Source: an uncultured Lachnospiraceae bacterium (GTDB lineage: Bacteria; Bacillota; Clostridia; Lachnospirales; Lachnospiraceae). Taken from it: a DNA stretch of 48,789 nt. Below, piece after piece: positions 31,474 through 41,692 of the stretch. The position numbers and the translations under genes are program-made. The notes below the pieces were generated by a model that was given only the letters and a program-made list of their open reading frames with translations, was not told where the DNA came from and searched no databases. The stretch covers positions 1-48,789 of the forward strand of contig CAJTNT010000030.1 of the NCBI GenBank assembly GCA_910577785.1, written 5' to 3'. Numbering within the stretch: position 1 is the first letter of the stretch; each line of letters starts with the position of its first letter.

Positions 31474-32484
31474 ATGAATCAGACAAAACAGAACCCATTG
31501 AAAAAAATATTGGCTATCCGCGGCATGGGCGGCGCGCTCACCGCATTTGCCGGGCTGATTATTATCTATATTGTATTTGGCATTATCAACCCCACCGTTT
31601 ACTCCGGGCAGAACATTATGAACCTGCTCCGTTCGATGTCCAAATACCTGCTGATTGGTATTGGGCAGAGCTATGTATTGATTACCGGCAACATTGACCT
31701 GTCGATCGGTTCCATGGTAGGCATGAGCGCCATGATATCCGCTACGATGATGGCAGGCGGCGTATCCCCGTTTATTGCAATTTTAGTCGCACTGCTTTCC
31801 TGCCTGGCCATTGGCGTAATGAACGGTTTTATGGTAGGTAAGTTTAAGCTCCCGCCTTTTATCGCTACCCTGGGTACGATGTTCGTAGCCCGTGGCGTGG
31901 CCTATATGGTAAATGGGAACCGCAACACGGAAGCAATTAGCTCTGGGATTGGCAAAGAAGCCGCAGACGGCTTCCGGAATTTCTTCTATTATGGGAAGAC
32001 CTTGGGTGTGTACAATACTTTCTGGATTGCAATGGTGCTGTTTGCCGTCTTCTTCTTCCTGCTGTCCAAGACCAGGACAGGAAGGCACATCTACGCTATC
32101 GGCTCCAATGTCGAGGCGGCAAAGCTCTCTGGCGTGAACGTTGTCGCCACCACAACCAAGACATACCTGGTAAGCGCATTCTGTGCCTGTGTGGTAGGGC
32201 TTATCCTCTGCGGGCAGGCCAACATGGGAAATATGGAAGCCGGGAACATGTATGAGATGTACGGCGTGGCAGCAGGCGTAATCGGCGGCGTGTCGCCTTT
32301 GGGAGGCACAGGTATCCTCTTGGGCACGCTGGCAGGCTCAGCCGTATGGCAGACCTTGGAGAACGGCCTTAACATGATTGGCGCACAGGTTGGCATCCAG
32401 CGTCTCGTGATTGGTATTATCGTAGTATGCGCCGTAATGCTGGATGTAGTATTCCGCAGGGGCGTGGTAAAGAAGAAAAAATAA
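31474..32484 (+). CDS. Sugar ABC transporter permease (RbsC/MglC type)
   Basis: 336 residues with 8-10 membrane segments. Landmarks of the family: QSYVLITGNIDLSIGSMVGM, FIATLGTMFVARGVAYMVNG, YAIGSNVEAAKLSGVNV and GVSPLGGTGILLGTLAGSA. An AGGAGGAAAAG ribosome binding site precedes the ATG. It follows the ATPase by 23 bases. The substrate is inferred to be a hexose or pentose; mannose or lyxose is suggested by the neighbouring mannosidase and isomerase. Confidence 0.95.
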   Translation: MNQTKQNPLKKILAIRGMGGALTAFAGLIIIYIVFGIINPTVYSGQNIMNLLRSMSKYLLIGIGQSYVLITGNIDLSIGSMVGMSAMISATMMAGGVSPFIAILVALLSCLAIGVMNGFMVGKFKLPPFIATLGTMFVARGVAYMVNGNRNTEAISSGIGKEAADGFRNFFYYGKTLGVYNTFWIAMVLFAVFFFLLSKTRTGRHIYAIGSNVEAAKLSGVNVVATTTKTYLVSAFCACVVGLILCGQANMGNMEAGNMYEMYGVAAGVIGGVSPLGGTGILLGTLAGSAVWQTLENGLNMIGAQVGIQRLVIGIIVVCAVMLDVVFRRGVVKKKK

Positions 32485-32706
32485 GAATTAGCCGCTTGCC
32501 TGGCATCCGCATTGTTTTTAGCGCTAGCATAACTTTCATTCTGTATCAAGGGCTGGAAGCCATATCGCTGGCAGCTGTTTCGGTTGGCAGCGAGGATGCC
32601 GGGCAGGCGCTAAGATAAAGCAAGAACCGTAACTGTAAGTATAAGAAAGGCGAGGAACAGTTACACAAGAGTGTTACTCACAAAAATTTAAAGGAGGAAG
32701 GAAAAG
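32485..32706 (+). other. Structured intergenic region before the binding-protein gene
   Basis: Imperfect inverted arms at 32488-32510 and 32590-32613 (TTAGCCGCTTGCCTGGCATCC against GGATGCCGGGCAGGCGCTAA) enclose ~80 bases with further small hairpins. No gene is seen. It may modulate relative expression of the permease and the abundant binding protein. An AAAGGAGGAAGG ribosome binding site for the next gene ends the region. Confidence 0.45.
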
Positions 32707-34590
32707 ATGAAGAAAAAATTGTTAGCATGGATGTGCACCCTTGGGATGGCCGCAGGGCTTCTGGTAGGATGTGGCGGCGGAAACGGCGGAAATAGCCAGG
32801 ACAGCGGGACGGATGCAAATGCGCCTGTACAGGAGGAAACCGGCCAGGGAGAGACAGAAGAGGCTCCGGAGCCTTCAGGCGACGGGGACATGATTGCCCT
32901 GATTACGATGGACTCCATTGACCAGCATTGGGTGACCTTGAATGAAGGCGCACAGAAAGCGGCTGGGGAGCTGGGCGTAACCGTTCAGTTCATGGCTCCT
33001 AATACCAAGGATGACGCACAGCAGATTGAGTGCGTGAACAATGCCGTTTCTGCAGGCGCAAAAGCCATTATCGTGGCAGCAAATGGACCAGACGCTATTT
33101 CTTCTGCATTGCAGGAAGCATCTGATGCAGGCGTGAAGATTATTTATGTAGACTCCCCGGCAAATGTGCCAGGCGAGGCAACCTTTTCCACAGACAACAA
33201 TGCAGCTGGGGAAACAGCAGGCAAGGAAATGCTGAAGGCATTAGAAGCAGCAGGCGTTACCTCTGGCTCAATTGGAATTATCAACGTAAATGCGGCAACG
33301 GATTCCTGCGTAATGCGTGAGGAAGGGTTCCGCGCAGCCTTTGAAGGTTCCAGCTTTGAATTGATGGAAACCCAGTATGGCGAAGGGGATGCGGCTAAGT
33401 CCCAGAGCATCGCTGAGAACTACATCACACAGGGCGTGGTAGGTATCTTTGGATGTAACGAAGGTTCCACCACTGGCGCTGGGAACGCAATCAAGGCTTC
33501 TGGCAAAGACGGCGTGATTGGCGTAGGTTTTGACAAGTCTGATGCTATCCTTGGCCTGATTGACGATGGGTATCTGCTCTGCACGATGGCTCAGAATCCG
33601 GACGTAATGGGATATGAAGGCGTTAAGGCAGCCGTAGCGGCAATCGGCGGCGAGAGCCTTGGCGGCGCAGTGACAGACACCGGCGTTTCCGTATTGACAA
33701 AGGAAGGCTCCGCAAGCGGCAGCGATGACGCTTCTGCTGATAATGGCTCTGCAACGGCAGCAAGCCAGGCTTGGAAGATTGCCCTGATTACCATGGACTC
33801 TATCGACCAGCATTGGGTTACCTTGAATGAAGGCGCACAGGCAAAAGCAAAGGAATTGGGCGTAGAAGTGACATTTATGTCCCCGAACACCAAGGATGAC
33901 GCACAGCAGATTGAGTGCGTGAACAACGCAGTGGCAGGCGGCTACAATGCCATTATGGTAGCTGCAAACGGCCCGGATGCAATCTCTTCCGCACTCCAGG
34001 AAGCATCTGACAAAGGTGTGAAGATTGTCTATGTAGACTCTCCGGCAAACGTAGACGCAGAAGCGACATTCTCTACCGATAACAAAGCAGCAGGCCAGAA
34101 GGCTGGCGAAGAGATGATCGCAGCCCTGAAGGCAGCCGGCAAAGAGTCCGGTTCCATCGGAGTCATTAACGTAAATGCAGCAACCGATTCCTGCGTAATG
34201 CGTGAGGAAGGCTTCCGTGCAGCTTTTGAAGGGACCGATTATGAAATCATGGAAACCCAGTATGGCGAAGGCGATGCGGCAAAATCTCAGAGTATCGCTG
34301 AGAACTATATTACACAGGGCGTGGTAGGTATCTTCGGATGTAACGAAGGCTCTACCACTGGCGCAGGGAATGCCATTAAGGCTTCCGGCACAGAAGGCAT
34401 TATCGGCGTAGGGTTTGACAAGTCTGACGCAATTCAGGGTCTGATTGGCGACGGGTATCTGCTGTGTACCATGGCACAGAATCCGGATGTGATGGGCTCT
34501 ATGGGCGTAGAAGCTTGTGTACAGGCCTTAGAAGGCGCTTCTTTGGGCGGCGAAGTACAGGATACCGGCGTTTCTGTATTGAAGAAATAG
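32707..34590 (+). CDS. Sugar-binding lipoprotein with two tandem Peripla_BP_4 domains
   Basis: 627 residues. Signal peptide with lipobox LLVGC (Cys ~22). Then two near-identical RbsB-like domains: the first from ~62 to ~335, the second from ~358 to 627, offset by exactly 295 residues (885 bases). Shared segments include ALITMDSIDQHWVTLNEGAQ, NTKDDAQQIECVNNAV, DSCVMREEGFRAAFEG and GVVGIFGCNEGSTTGAGNAI. A Ser/Asp/Ala-rich linker (~335-357) joins them. Standard family members have a single ~300-residue domain, so this is an in-frame gene duplication. It supplies substrate to the RbsA/RbsC-type transporter upstream. Confidence 0.95.
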   Translation: MKKKLLAWMCTLGMAAGLLVGCGGGNGGNSQDSGTDANAPVQEETGQGETEEAPEPSGDGDMIALITMDSIDQHWVTLNEGAQKAAGELGVTVQFMAPNTKDDAQQIECVNNAVSAGAKAIIVAANGPDAISSALQEASDAGVKIIYVDSPANVPGEATFSTDNNAAGETAGKEMLKALEAAGVTSGSIGIINVNAATDSCVMREEGFRAAFEGSSFELMETQYGEGDAAKSQSIAENYITQGVVGIFGCNEGSTTGAGNAIKASGKDGVIGVGFDKSDAILGLIDDGYLLCTMAQNPDVMGYEGVKAAVAAIGGESLGGAVTDTGVSVLTKEGSASGSDDASADNGSATAASQAWKIALITMDSIDQHWVTLNEGAQAKAKELGVEVTFMSPNTKDDAQQIECVNNAVAGGYNAIMVAANGPDAISSALQEASDKGVKIVYVDSPANVDAEATFSTDNKAAGQKAGEEMIAALKAAGKESGSIGVINVNAATDSCVMREEGFRAAFEGTDYEIMETQYGEGDAAKSQSIAENYITQGVVGIFGCNEGSTTGAGNAIKASGTEGIIGVGFDKSDAIQGLIGDGYLLCTMAQNPDVMGSMGVEACVQALEGASLGGEVQDTGVSVLKK

Positions 34591-34643
34591 TTGGCATGTC
34601 CAAAGCGGTATCAATTTAGCAACATAGTTACCTGCAAAAGCCA

Positions 34644-34705
34644 GCCTCTGGGAGTTGGTACAGTTCCTTACCCTCCCTTTGGGGACTGTACCAACTCCCA
34701 GAGGC
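34644..34705. other. Long perfect hairpin between the binding protein and the mannosidase
   Basis: The 21 bases starting at 34644 (GCCTCTGGGAGTTGGTACAG, then T) pair perfectly with 34685-34705, and two or three more pairs extend the stem inward. No T tract follows on the + strand; CTTTTGC follows on the minus strand. It may be a terminator, an mRNA-end stabiliser or a recombination scar. A weak promoter with TATATT (34735-34740) follows. Confidence 0.6.
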
Positions 34706-34765
34706 AAATTTCATGTTAGTGATGTTTTTTAGAGTATATTCAGAGAAAGGAAAGGTTTGGTTATT

Positions 34766-37700
34766 ATGAGGAATCGAAGATGGAAGTATAGCCAGGTGAT
34801 GGCAGCTATGCTGGCAGCGGCGATGACTGTTACAACAGCCCTGCAGCCGATAGGCGTACAGGCGGCCGTGCCGAATGATAATTATGAGAATAAGACGAAG
34901 CATGTCTTGTGGTCTACTTCTTTTGAGGATGGGGAAAGCGCATTAGAGAATTTTAAGGCTTCCACAGCAGAGACTGGGGACAGGGGGACAGTGAATGTAG
35001 AGAGCGGCCTGTCATCAAGCGATTTGCCAGGGGATTTTACGAGCAGGGTGGATTTGAATTCCATTGAGACAAATGCAGAAATGTTTAGCCAGAATGAGAG
35101 CAAGGAAAAGATATTTGACAAGAATTCCGCGACGAAGTTCTATACTAGGATCAGCAATGCCAGCCCTCATGCCCCTTCCGCAGAAGAACCGATTGGGATC
35201 AATTTCAGCCTTAAAGAGGGGAAAGAGGAGACGCTTAAGGTATATTCCATAACCTCTGCCAATGATTCTTCTCCACGTGACCCCAAGGCCTGGGTTTTAA
35301 AAGGCAGTAAGGATGGAGAAACATGGGATGTCTTGGATCAGCAGAGCGACCAGGTATTTCCAGAACGTTTCCAACAGAAAATCTATCATATTGAAAATAG
35401 CGAAAGCTATGCCCACTACCGTATCGAAATTACGCAGAATAACGGTTCAACCGCAGACACACAGCTTGCAGATCTGCAGCTTGGCACGGGTGAGGCAGCA
35501 GAAGGGGACCGTTATATGGCTTCCGAGCTGGCAAATGGGCCGTCTGAGGCATGGAACCAGGCAAGCAACCGCGGCTGGACAGGGAGCAAGTCCCTTGAAG
35601 TATCCGGCACGCAGATGGGAGAAGGCGCCTATGCTTCAAACGTGCTGTTTGATAACTTGAATACAGAGGTGACAGAAGATACATACTTAAGCTATGTCAT
35701 CTTTCCGTCCCTGACATCATCTGCTTATGATTATGAATATACGTCGATGCATATGGCAATTGACCTGAAGTTTAAGGGCGGCGGTTATTTAAGCGACCTG
35801 ATGCCGCTTGACCAGAATGAAAATGCACTTGAGGCAGGCGCGCAGGGCGCCAGCAAGGTGCTGAACACCAACCAGTGGAACCAGATTTATTCCAATATCG
35901 GCAAGGTGGCAAAAGGCAAGACCATAGAGCAGGTGCTGGTTGTCTTTGACAAGGAAGCGAAAAAGGCAGAAGGCAATCTGAATTTTAAGACATATTTTGA
36001 CGACATAGAATTGTACACCAAGAAAGAAACCAAAAGGGATCATCTTTCGGATTATGTATATATCCTGCGCGGGACAAATGACAGCCCTGGATTTTCCAGA
36101 GGCCTGACAGCCCCAGGCGTAACGGTGCCTCATGGATTTAACTTCTGGGTGCCCTGTACCAATACCAATGACAACAAGACGTATGATTACCAGGATACAC
36201 AGCTGCAGTATGTGACCGTCAGCCATGAGCCGTCTTACTGGGTAGGCGACCGCGGTACCTGGCAGTTTATGGTCAACACTTCCCTGAATGGGGAATCCGG
36301 ATCTTATAGTAATAACCAAAGGTCAGCAAGCTTCTCCCATGACAATGAGGTAGCAAAGGCACATTATTACAGTGTGGAATTTGACGATACCGATGGGAAC
36401 AATGCCAGGGGGGCGAAGATGGAGGTCACCTCTACCGACCACTGCGGCGTAGTGAAGGCTACCTTTGCAGAGGGTACGCAAAATAAGAATTTCCTGTTTG
36501 ACTGTGTAAGGGCAGGCGGCGGGTTTACTTTTGAAGAAGGCAACCGCTCCTTTACCGCATACAGTGACCATACGGGCAATGGTTCTAAAAGGATGTATGT
36601 CTACGGCCAGTTCAGCGAAGCTCCTACAAAGGCAAAGGCAAGCGGCAAGCAGGCGGTTGCGCAGTTTGGCAGCAATAGCGTGGAACTGAAAGTAGCAACT
36701 TCTTATATCAGTTATGACCAGGCAAAGAAGAACCTGGAGCTTGAAGTTGGCACGAAATCTTTTGATGACGTGATGGAGGAATCTCAGGCTACCTGGGATA
36801 AGACCCTTGGCGTGATCAGCGATGTAAAAGGGGCAACAGAGGAAGAGCTGATTTCCCTGTACTCCAATCTGTACCGTCTTTTCATGTACCCGAACAACAT
36901 GTCGGAAAATGTGGGCACAAACGAGAATCCGGAATGGAAATATAAGAGCCCATATAAAGATGCAAATGCAGAGCCGGTATCCGGGCATAAGCTTTATATC
37001 AACAATGGGTTCTGGGACACTTATCGGACGGCTTGGAGCGCATATGCGCTGCTGACGCCGAACAAAGCGCCAGAACTGCTCAACGGCCTTGTACAGCATT
37101 ACAATGACCAGACCTGGGTGCCAAGGTGGATTGCGCCTGGCGGAACGAACAGTATGGTAGGTACCAGCAGTGATGTAATCTTTGCAGACGCGATGATGAG
37201 GGGGATTGAATTTGATGATAAGAATGCCTATGCATCTGCTCTGCGCAATGCGGCAACTGTTTCTTCCAATCTGACCGGCGGCGGCAGGAAAAACCTCAAT
37301 ACTTCTATTTTTGCAGGCTATACGGCAGGCACGGATGAGAATTTCTCCTGGACGATAGAGGGTTATATTAACGATTTTGGTATTGCTCAGATGGCGAAAG
37401 CTTTGGCGGAGAAGGAGACAGATCCGGCCAAGAAGGCAGATTATCTGTCGGAATACCAGTACTATAGGAACCGCGCCCAGAACTATGCCCTGCTGTTTGA
37501 CAATGCAGGGGATGATATCAGCCAGAAGTGGCTGCGCGGTAAGGAAAGCAACGGCAACTGGACAACAGAAAATACAACGGGCGGCGTGTATGATCCGGTT
37601 CGTTGGAGAGGCGATTATACGGAGACAAATGGCTACAATATGTCCGTATCCGTACCACAGGATGGCCAGGGCATTGCCAACCTCTATGGCGGCAGGGATC

Positions 37701-40700
37701 AATTGGCGGCCAAGATTGACAGCATCTTAGAAGACGAAAGCCCATACAGCGGCTATGGCGCAGAAAATGGCCAGGGCGGCATCCATGAGCAGAAGGAAGC
37801 GCGTGAAGTGAAGATGGGACAGTATGGCCACAACAACCAGCCTGCCCACCATATCCTCTATATGTATAACTATGCAGGGCAGCCGTGGAAGACCCAGAAG
37901 AATGTCAGGGATGTACTGGATCGCTTATATACAGGGGGTACTTTCGGCCAGGGATATTTAGGCGACGAGGATAACGGGGAGATGTCCGGATGGTATATTT
38001 TCTCGGCTCTTGGATTCTATCCGGTCACCGTAGGAAGCGATGAGTTCACGATTGGCTCTCCGCTGTTTGATTCCGCTACGGTGAACATGGACAATGGCAA
38101 GAAGATTAAGATTACAGCAAATAACAATAGCAAAGAAAACGTCTATATCCAGAGCATGACCCTCAACGGGCAGCCTTACACCAAGAATTATCTCAAGCAT
38201 GCAGACCTTGCAAATGGGGCTGAAATTGTATTTGAGATGGGCAATAAGCCAAATACGGAATGGGGCAGCCAGAAAGAAGACCTGCCTACATCCCTTACAG
38301 AAGGCGATGAGATACCAGAACCGAAGAGGGATGCCGCTAATGGGGCAGTAACCGTAGACGGGGCAGAAGAAGTGAAGTTAGACCCCGTGAAAGTAAACAC
38401 GTTATATGGGGATATTACAAATGTTAAGGCTCTGATTGACGATACTTCCAATACGGCGGCTGCACTGAAGGAAGAGAAGACAACATTAGTCTTTGCCTCA
38501 TCCGCGCAGAAGAAGGTGGATCTGATTACCTTAACCTCTGACGCTACAGCCGGGACTGCGCCTACTGGCATGAAAATCTATGGCGCAAATGAAGGCGAGG
38601 CATGGACAGAGCTGGCAAATTATGATAATATTTCATTCCAGTGGACACGTTACACCAGGCCGTTTGCAGTAAACAGCGATAACGCATATTCCTTCTATAA
38701 GGTTGAGATGACAGGCGGCACCAGCCTGGCAGAAGTTGAGTTCCTGGCTTCTGAGGACACCGAGGCAGAACTGAAGGCTTTGATTGCAAAAGCATTGAAT
38801 CTGCTGGAAGAAAAGGATGACATGAAGGCCGATGTAAGGGATCTTCTGATTGACCGGGTTGCTTCCGCACGGGTGGTATCTGATAATCCGGAATCGACAA
38901 AGGCTGAGATACAGAAGGCTTACAAAGAGCTGCGGGAGGCGGTTTCTAAAGTGGAAAGCATCCGTAGCGCCCATGAGAGGATGGAAGCAGAACATTTCTC
39001 CGACAAGCACAATGACGTTGTAAACGATGGGAATAACATCGGCGGCGTGAAGAAGAACACCTGGACCATGTACCGGGATGTGAAGTTTGAAGGGCCGGTT
39101 GGTTCCTTTGATTTCTGCTATGCCGGACAGGAGAGGGATGCAGGCGGCTATGTAGAGGTATATCTGGATGAGAAGGATAATCCCGAGAAAATGCTTCTGA
39201 CCCTTGAGGCTCCTACGACAGGCACAGACTGGAGCAAGTATGTTGTTGTCAACACAGATGAAGTGAATTATGATATCATAACCCCAGGATACCATGATGT
39301 TTATTTGGTATTCAAGAATAATACAAACCATGCATATGTGGCAAACGTAGACTGGTTCCGCTTTAATCGGATGAGCCATGAGACGGTAGTGGCCAAGATT
39401 GACGCCATTGGCGAGGTGACATTGGCATCCGCACCGGCAGTAGCAGAGGCCAGAAGGCTGTATGATGGCCTGAGCAATTCGGAAAAAACCATGGTAACCA
39501 ACCGCAAGAAGCTGGAAGAGGCAGAGGCCATCCTGGCAACGTTAGAAGATAAACTGAATGCAGTTGATAACGTAATCTCCGCGATTGGCGCAATCGGCAT
39601 TGTGACCCTGGATTCTGAGGAAGCCATTACGGCAGCCCGCGCAGCATATGATGCCCTGACAGAAGAGCAGCAGGCGCTGGTAAGCAATCGGGAAGTATTG
39701 GCAGGCGCAGAAGCAGCCTTGGCGCAGCTGAAGGCCGACAAAACAGCAGTGGAGGCTGTGGCAGCATTGATTGCAAAGATCGGGAATCCGGCACAAGAAG
39801 CAGCCACGGCAGCAGCCCGTGCAGCATATGACGCGCTGACAGACGTCCAGAAGGATATGGTAGGCGTAGAGAACTTAACGAAGCTGACCAACGCGGAAGT
39901 GCAGATTGCCCAGAAGAAGAGCGATGAGGCAGCGGCAGCGAAGGTGACAGAACTGATTAACGCAGTAGCAAATGTAACTCTTAATTCTGAGACAGCAATT
40001 GCAGCAGCCAGGACAGCGTACAATAACTTAAGCGATGCCCAGAAGGCTCTGGTAAGCAACCTGACGACTCTGGAAAATGCAGAGACAAAGATAGTAGAAC
40101 TGAAGGATGCGGCGGCAGCTGCAGAAGTATCCAGCCTGATTCAAAATATTGGCCAGGTGGGATTGAATTCCGAGACAGCGATTGTATCTGCAAGGGCAGC
40201 ATACGATAGCTTAAGCAACGCCCAGAAGGCATTGGTAACAAATGTAAGCGTTCTGACAGATGCGGAAGCAGCTCTCGCACAGGCCAAGAGTGATAAGAGT
40301 GAAGCTGACAAAGTAATCAGCCAGATTGAGCAGATGGATAGCGATTCAGAAGAGGCAGTGGCAGCAGCAAGGGCAGCGTATGATAAATTGACGGATGCCC
40401 AGAAGGCTATGGTAGGTGTAGGGAGCCTGACCAAGCTCACCAATGCTGAGGCTAAGCTTTCCCAGGGCACCAGCGGCCAGGATCGCGCGGCACAGGTAAC
40501 AGAGATGATTGGGAAGCTTACCAATGTTACCCTGGATTCCGCGAAAGATGTAGAGAAAGCTCGGATTGCATACGATCTGCTGAATGCAGAGCAGAAGAAG
40601 CTGGTAACGAATATCAAGACACTGGAAGACGCAGAGAAGAAGATTGCTGACCTGCGCAAGGAAGAGGAAGAGCAGGCAGCCGCTGATGCAGCCGCTAAGG

Positions 40701-41692
40701 CCAACCAGGCAGCCGCTGACAAAGTTACCGAGCTGATTAATGCGATTGGCCAGGTATCCTTAAGCAAGGCCAAGGATGTAGACAAAGCCCGCGCAGCGTA
40801 TGACCTGCTGACCGAGGCGCAGAAGAAGCTGGTAAACAATGTTAAAACCTTGGAAGACGCAGAGAAGAAGATTGCTGACCTGCGCAAGGAAGAGGAAGAC
40901 AAGATAGCCGCCGATGCAGCCGCAAAAGCGGATCAGGCAGCCGCCAGCAAGGTAACAGGCTTGATTGAAGCGATTGGAGAAGTAACCTTAAGTTCTGCCA
41001 AGGATGTGGAGAAAGCCCGTGCCGCCTATGACGTACTCAGTGACGCCCAGAAGGCTCTCGTAACCAATTATACAGAGTTAGAAGCAGCGGAGCAGAAAGT
41101 GAAGGAACTAGAAGAAGCCAACCGGAAGCCGGAGAAGCTTGCAACGCCTAAGATTCTCTCTGTAAAGAGCAGCATTGCCGGCAAGGCTACCGGCAGGGTG
41201 AAGATTAGCTTCCAGAAGCCGGCTGAAGGACAGCAGATTTATGTATACCGTAAGAGCGGCGCTGTACGCAAGTACCTTGGCAAGACCAGCGGATCCTCTC
41301 TCTATGACTACAGCCCAGTAAGCGGCAAGAAAGTAAGCTACTATATCAAGGCCGTGCCAAAGGATAAGGCTAAATTTACAAACAGCGCAAACAGCAAGCT
41401 TGTGAGCATTATGCTCCCGGCCAATCCATCCTCCGTTAAGGTAAAGGCGCTTGGGAAGAAGCAGGTAAAGGTTAGCTGGTCAGCCGTGAAGGGAGCATCC
41501 CAGTATTATATCTACCGTTCCGCAAAGAAGGACAGCGGATACAGCAGAATCGCTTCCGTAAAGGCTTCCAAGAAATCTTATGTTGATAAAAAAGCAACGG
41601 TTGGGAAGACTTATTATTACAAGGTAGTGGTAAAGAAAGCATCGAAATACAGCGCGGGGAAAGCCTCCAAGGCTGTAAAGGTAAAGAAATAG
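34766..41692 (+). CDS. Giant secreted GH92 alpha-mannosidase with carbohydrate-binding and helical repeat domains
   Basis: 2308 residues. The signal peptide ends near IGVQAA. Order: an F5/8-type C (CBM32-like) domain (~60-240), a beta-sandwich, the GH92 N-domain and catalytic domain (~430-1166; NGFWDTYRTAWSAYALL, GQYGHNNQPAHH and DEDNGEMSGWYIFSALGFYP), a second CBM32-like domain (~1190-1330), a FIVAR-like helical segment, a CBM6-like domain (~1402-1535; MEAEHFSDKHNDVV), nine ~62-75-residue helical repeats (~1540-2115) and two Fn3-like modules with a lysine-rich tail. GH92 enzymes are calcium-dependent exo-mannosidases acting on host or yeast N-glycans. There is no LPXTG; the basic tail may bind the wall. 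ATG 34766 follows AAAGGAAAGG. Confidence 0.93.
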   Translation: MRNRRWKYSQVMAAMLAAAMTVTTALQPIGVQAAVPNDNYENKTKHVLWSTSFEDGESALENFKASTAETGDRGTVNVESGLSSSDLPGDFTSRVDLNSIETNAEMFSQNESKEKIFDKNSATKFYTRISNASPHAPSAEEPIGINFSLKEGKEETLKVYSITSANDSSPRDPKAWVLKGSKDGETWDVLDQQSDQVFPERFQQKIYHIENSESYAHYRIEITQNNGSTADTQLADLQLGTGEAAEGDRYMASELANGPSEAWNQASNRGWTGSKSLEVSGTQMGEGAYASNVLFDNLNTEVTEDTYLSYVIFPSLTSSAYDYEYTSMHMAIDLKFKGGGYLSDLMPLDQNENALEAGAQGASKVLNTNQWNQIYSNIGKVAKGKTIEQVLVVFDKEAKKAEGNLNFKTYFDDIELYTKKETKRDHLSDYVYILRGTNDSPGFSRGLTAPGVTVPHGFNFWVPCTNTNDNKTYDYQDTQLQYVTVSHEPSYWVGDRGTWQFMVNTSLNGESGSYSNNQRSASFSHDNEVAKAHYYSVEFDDTDGNNARGAKMEVTSTDHCGVVKATFAEGTQNKNFLFDCVRAGGGFTFEEGNRSFTAYSDHTGNGSKRMYVYGQFSEAPTKAKASGKQAVAQFGSNSVELKVATSYISYDQAKKNLELEVGTKSFDDVMEESQATWDKTLGVISDVKGATEEELISLYSNLYRLFMYPNNMSENVGTNENPEWKYKSPYKDANAEPVSGHKLYINNGFWDTYRTAWSAYALLTPNKAPELLNGLVQHYNDQTWVPRWIAPGGTNSMVGTSSDVIFADAMMRGIEFDDKNAYASALRNAATVSSNLTGGGRKNLNTSIFAGYTAGTDENFSWTIEGYINDFGIAQMAKALAEKETDPAKKADYLSEYQYYRNRAQNYALLFDNAGDDISQKWLRGKESNGNWTTENTTGGVYDPVRWRGDYTETNGYNMSVSVPQDGQGIANLYGGRDQLAAKIDSILEDESPYSGYGAENGQGGIHEQKEAREVKMGQYGHNNQPAHHILYMYNYAGQPWKTQKNVRDVLDRLYTGGTFGQGYLGDEDNGEMSGWYIFSALGFYPVTVGSDEFTIGSPLFDSATVNMDNGKKIKITANNNSKENVYIQSMTLNGQPYTKNYLKHADLANGAEIVFEMGNKPNTEWGSQKEDLPTSLTEGDEIPEPKRDAANGAVTVDGAEEVKLDPVKVNTLYGDITNVKALIDDTSNTAAALKEEKTTLVFASSAQKKVDLITLTSDATAGTAPTGMKIYGANEGEAWTELANYDNISFQWTRYTRPFAVNSDNAYSFYKVEMTGGTSLAEVEFLASEDTEAELKALIAKALNLLEEKDDMKADVRDLLIDRVASARVVSDNPESTKAEIQKAYKELREAVSKVESIRSAHERMEAEHFSDKHNDVVNDGNNIGGVKKNTWTMYRDVKFEGPVGSFDFCYAGQERDAGGYVEVYLDEKDNPEKMLLTLEAPTTGTDWSKYVVVNTDEVNYDIITPGYHDVYLVFKNNTNHAYVANVDWFRFNRMSHETVVAKIDAIGEVTLASAPAVAEARRLYDGLSNSEKTMVTNRKKLEEAEAILATLEDKLNAVDNVISAIGAIGIVTLDSEEAITAARAAYDALTEEQQALVSNREVLAGAEAALAQLKADKTAVEAVAALIAKIGNPAQEAATAAARAAYDALTDVQKDMVGVENLTKLTNAEVQIAQKKSDEAAAAKVTELINAVANVTLNSETAIAAARTAYNNLSDAQKALVSNLTTLENAETKIVELKDAAAAAEVSSLIQNIGQVGLNSETAIVSARAAYDSLSNAQKALVTNVSVLTDAEAALAQAKSDKSEADKVISQIEQMDSDSEEAVAAARAAYDKLTDAQKAMVGVGSLTKLTNAEAKLSQGTSGQDRAAQVTEMIGKLTNVTLDSAKDVEKARIAYDLLNAEQKKLVTNIKTLEDAEKKIADLRKEEEEQAAADAAAKANQAAADKVTELINAIGQVSLSKAKDVDKARAAYDLLTEAQKKLVNNVKTLEDAEKKIADLRKEEEDKIAADAAAKADQAAASKVTGLIEAIGEVTLSSAKDVEKARAAYDVLSDAQKALVTNYTELEAAEQKVKELEEANRKPEKLATPKILSVKSSIAGKATGRVKISFQKPAEGQQIYVYRKSGAVRKYLGKTSGSSLYDYSPVSGKKVSYYIKAVPKDKAKFTNSANSKLVSIMLPANPSSVKVKALGKKQVKVSWSAVKGASQYYIYRSAKKDSGYSRIASVKASKKSYVDKKATVGKTYYYKVVVKKASKYSAGKASKAVKVKK
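39386..41116 (+). repeat. Nine helical repeats in the mannosidase C-terminal half
   Basis: Each unit runs roughly KVTELINAIGQVTL, then ARAAYDxLxDAQKALV and LxxAExKI. The last three share longer linkers (LRKEEE, AADAAAKA), indicating recent unit duplication. They may act as a stalk projecting the enzyme from the cell. Confidence 0.85.

Noticed and set aside
36323..37702. A 459-codon minus-strand frame inside the mannosidase gene
   Set aside because: It is the shadow of a strongly coding plus-strand frame with recognised GH92 motifs; its composition (rich in Ile, Cys, His, Arg) is not protein-like. Similar shadows at 38633-40902 were dropped too.
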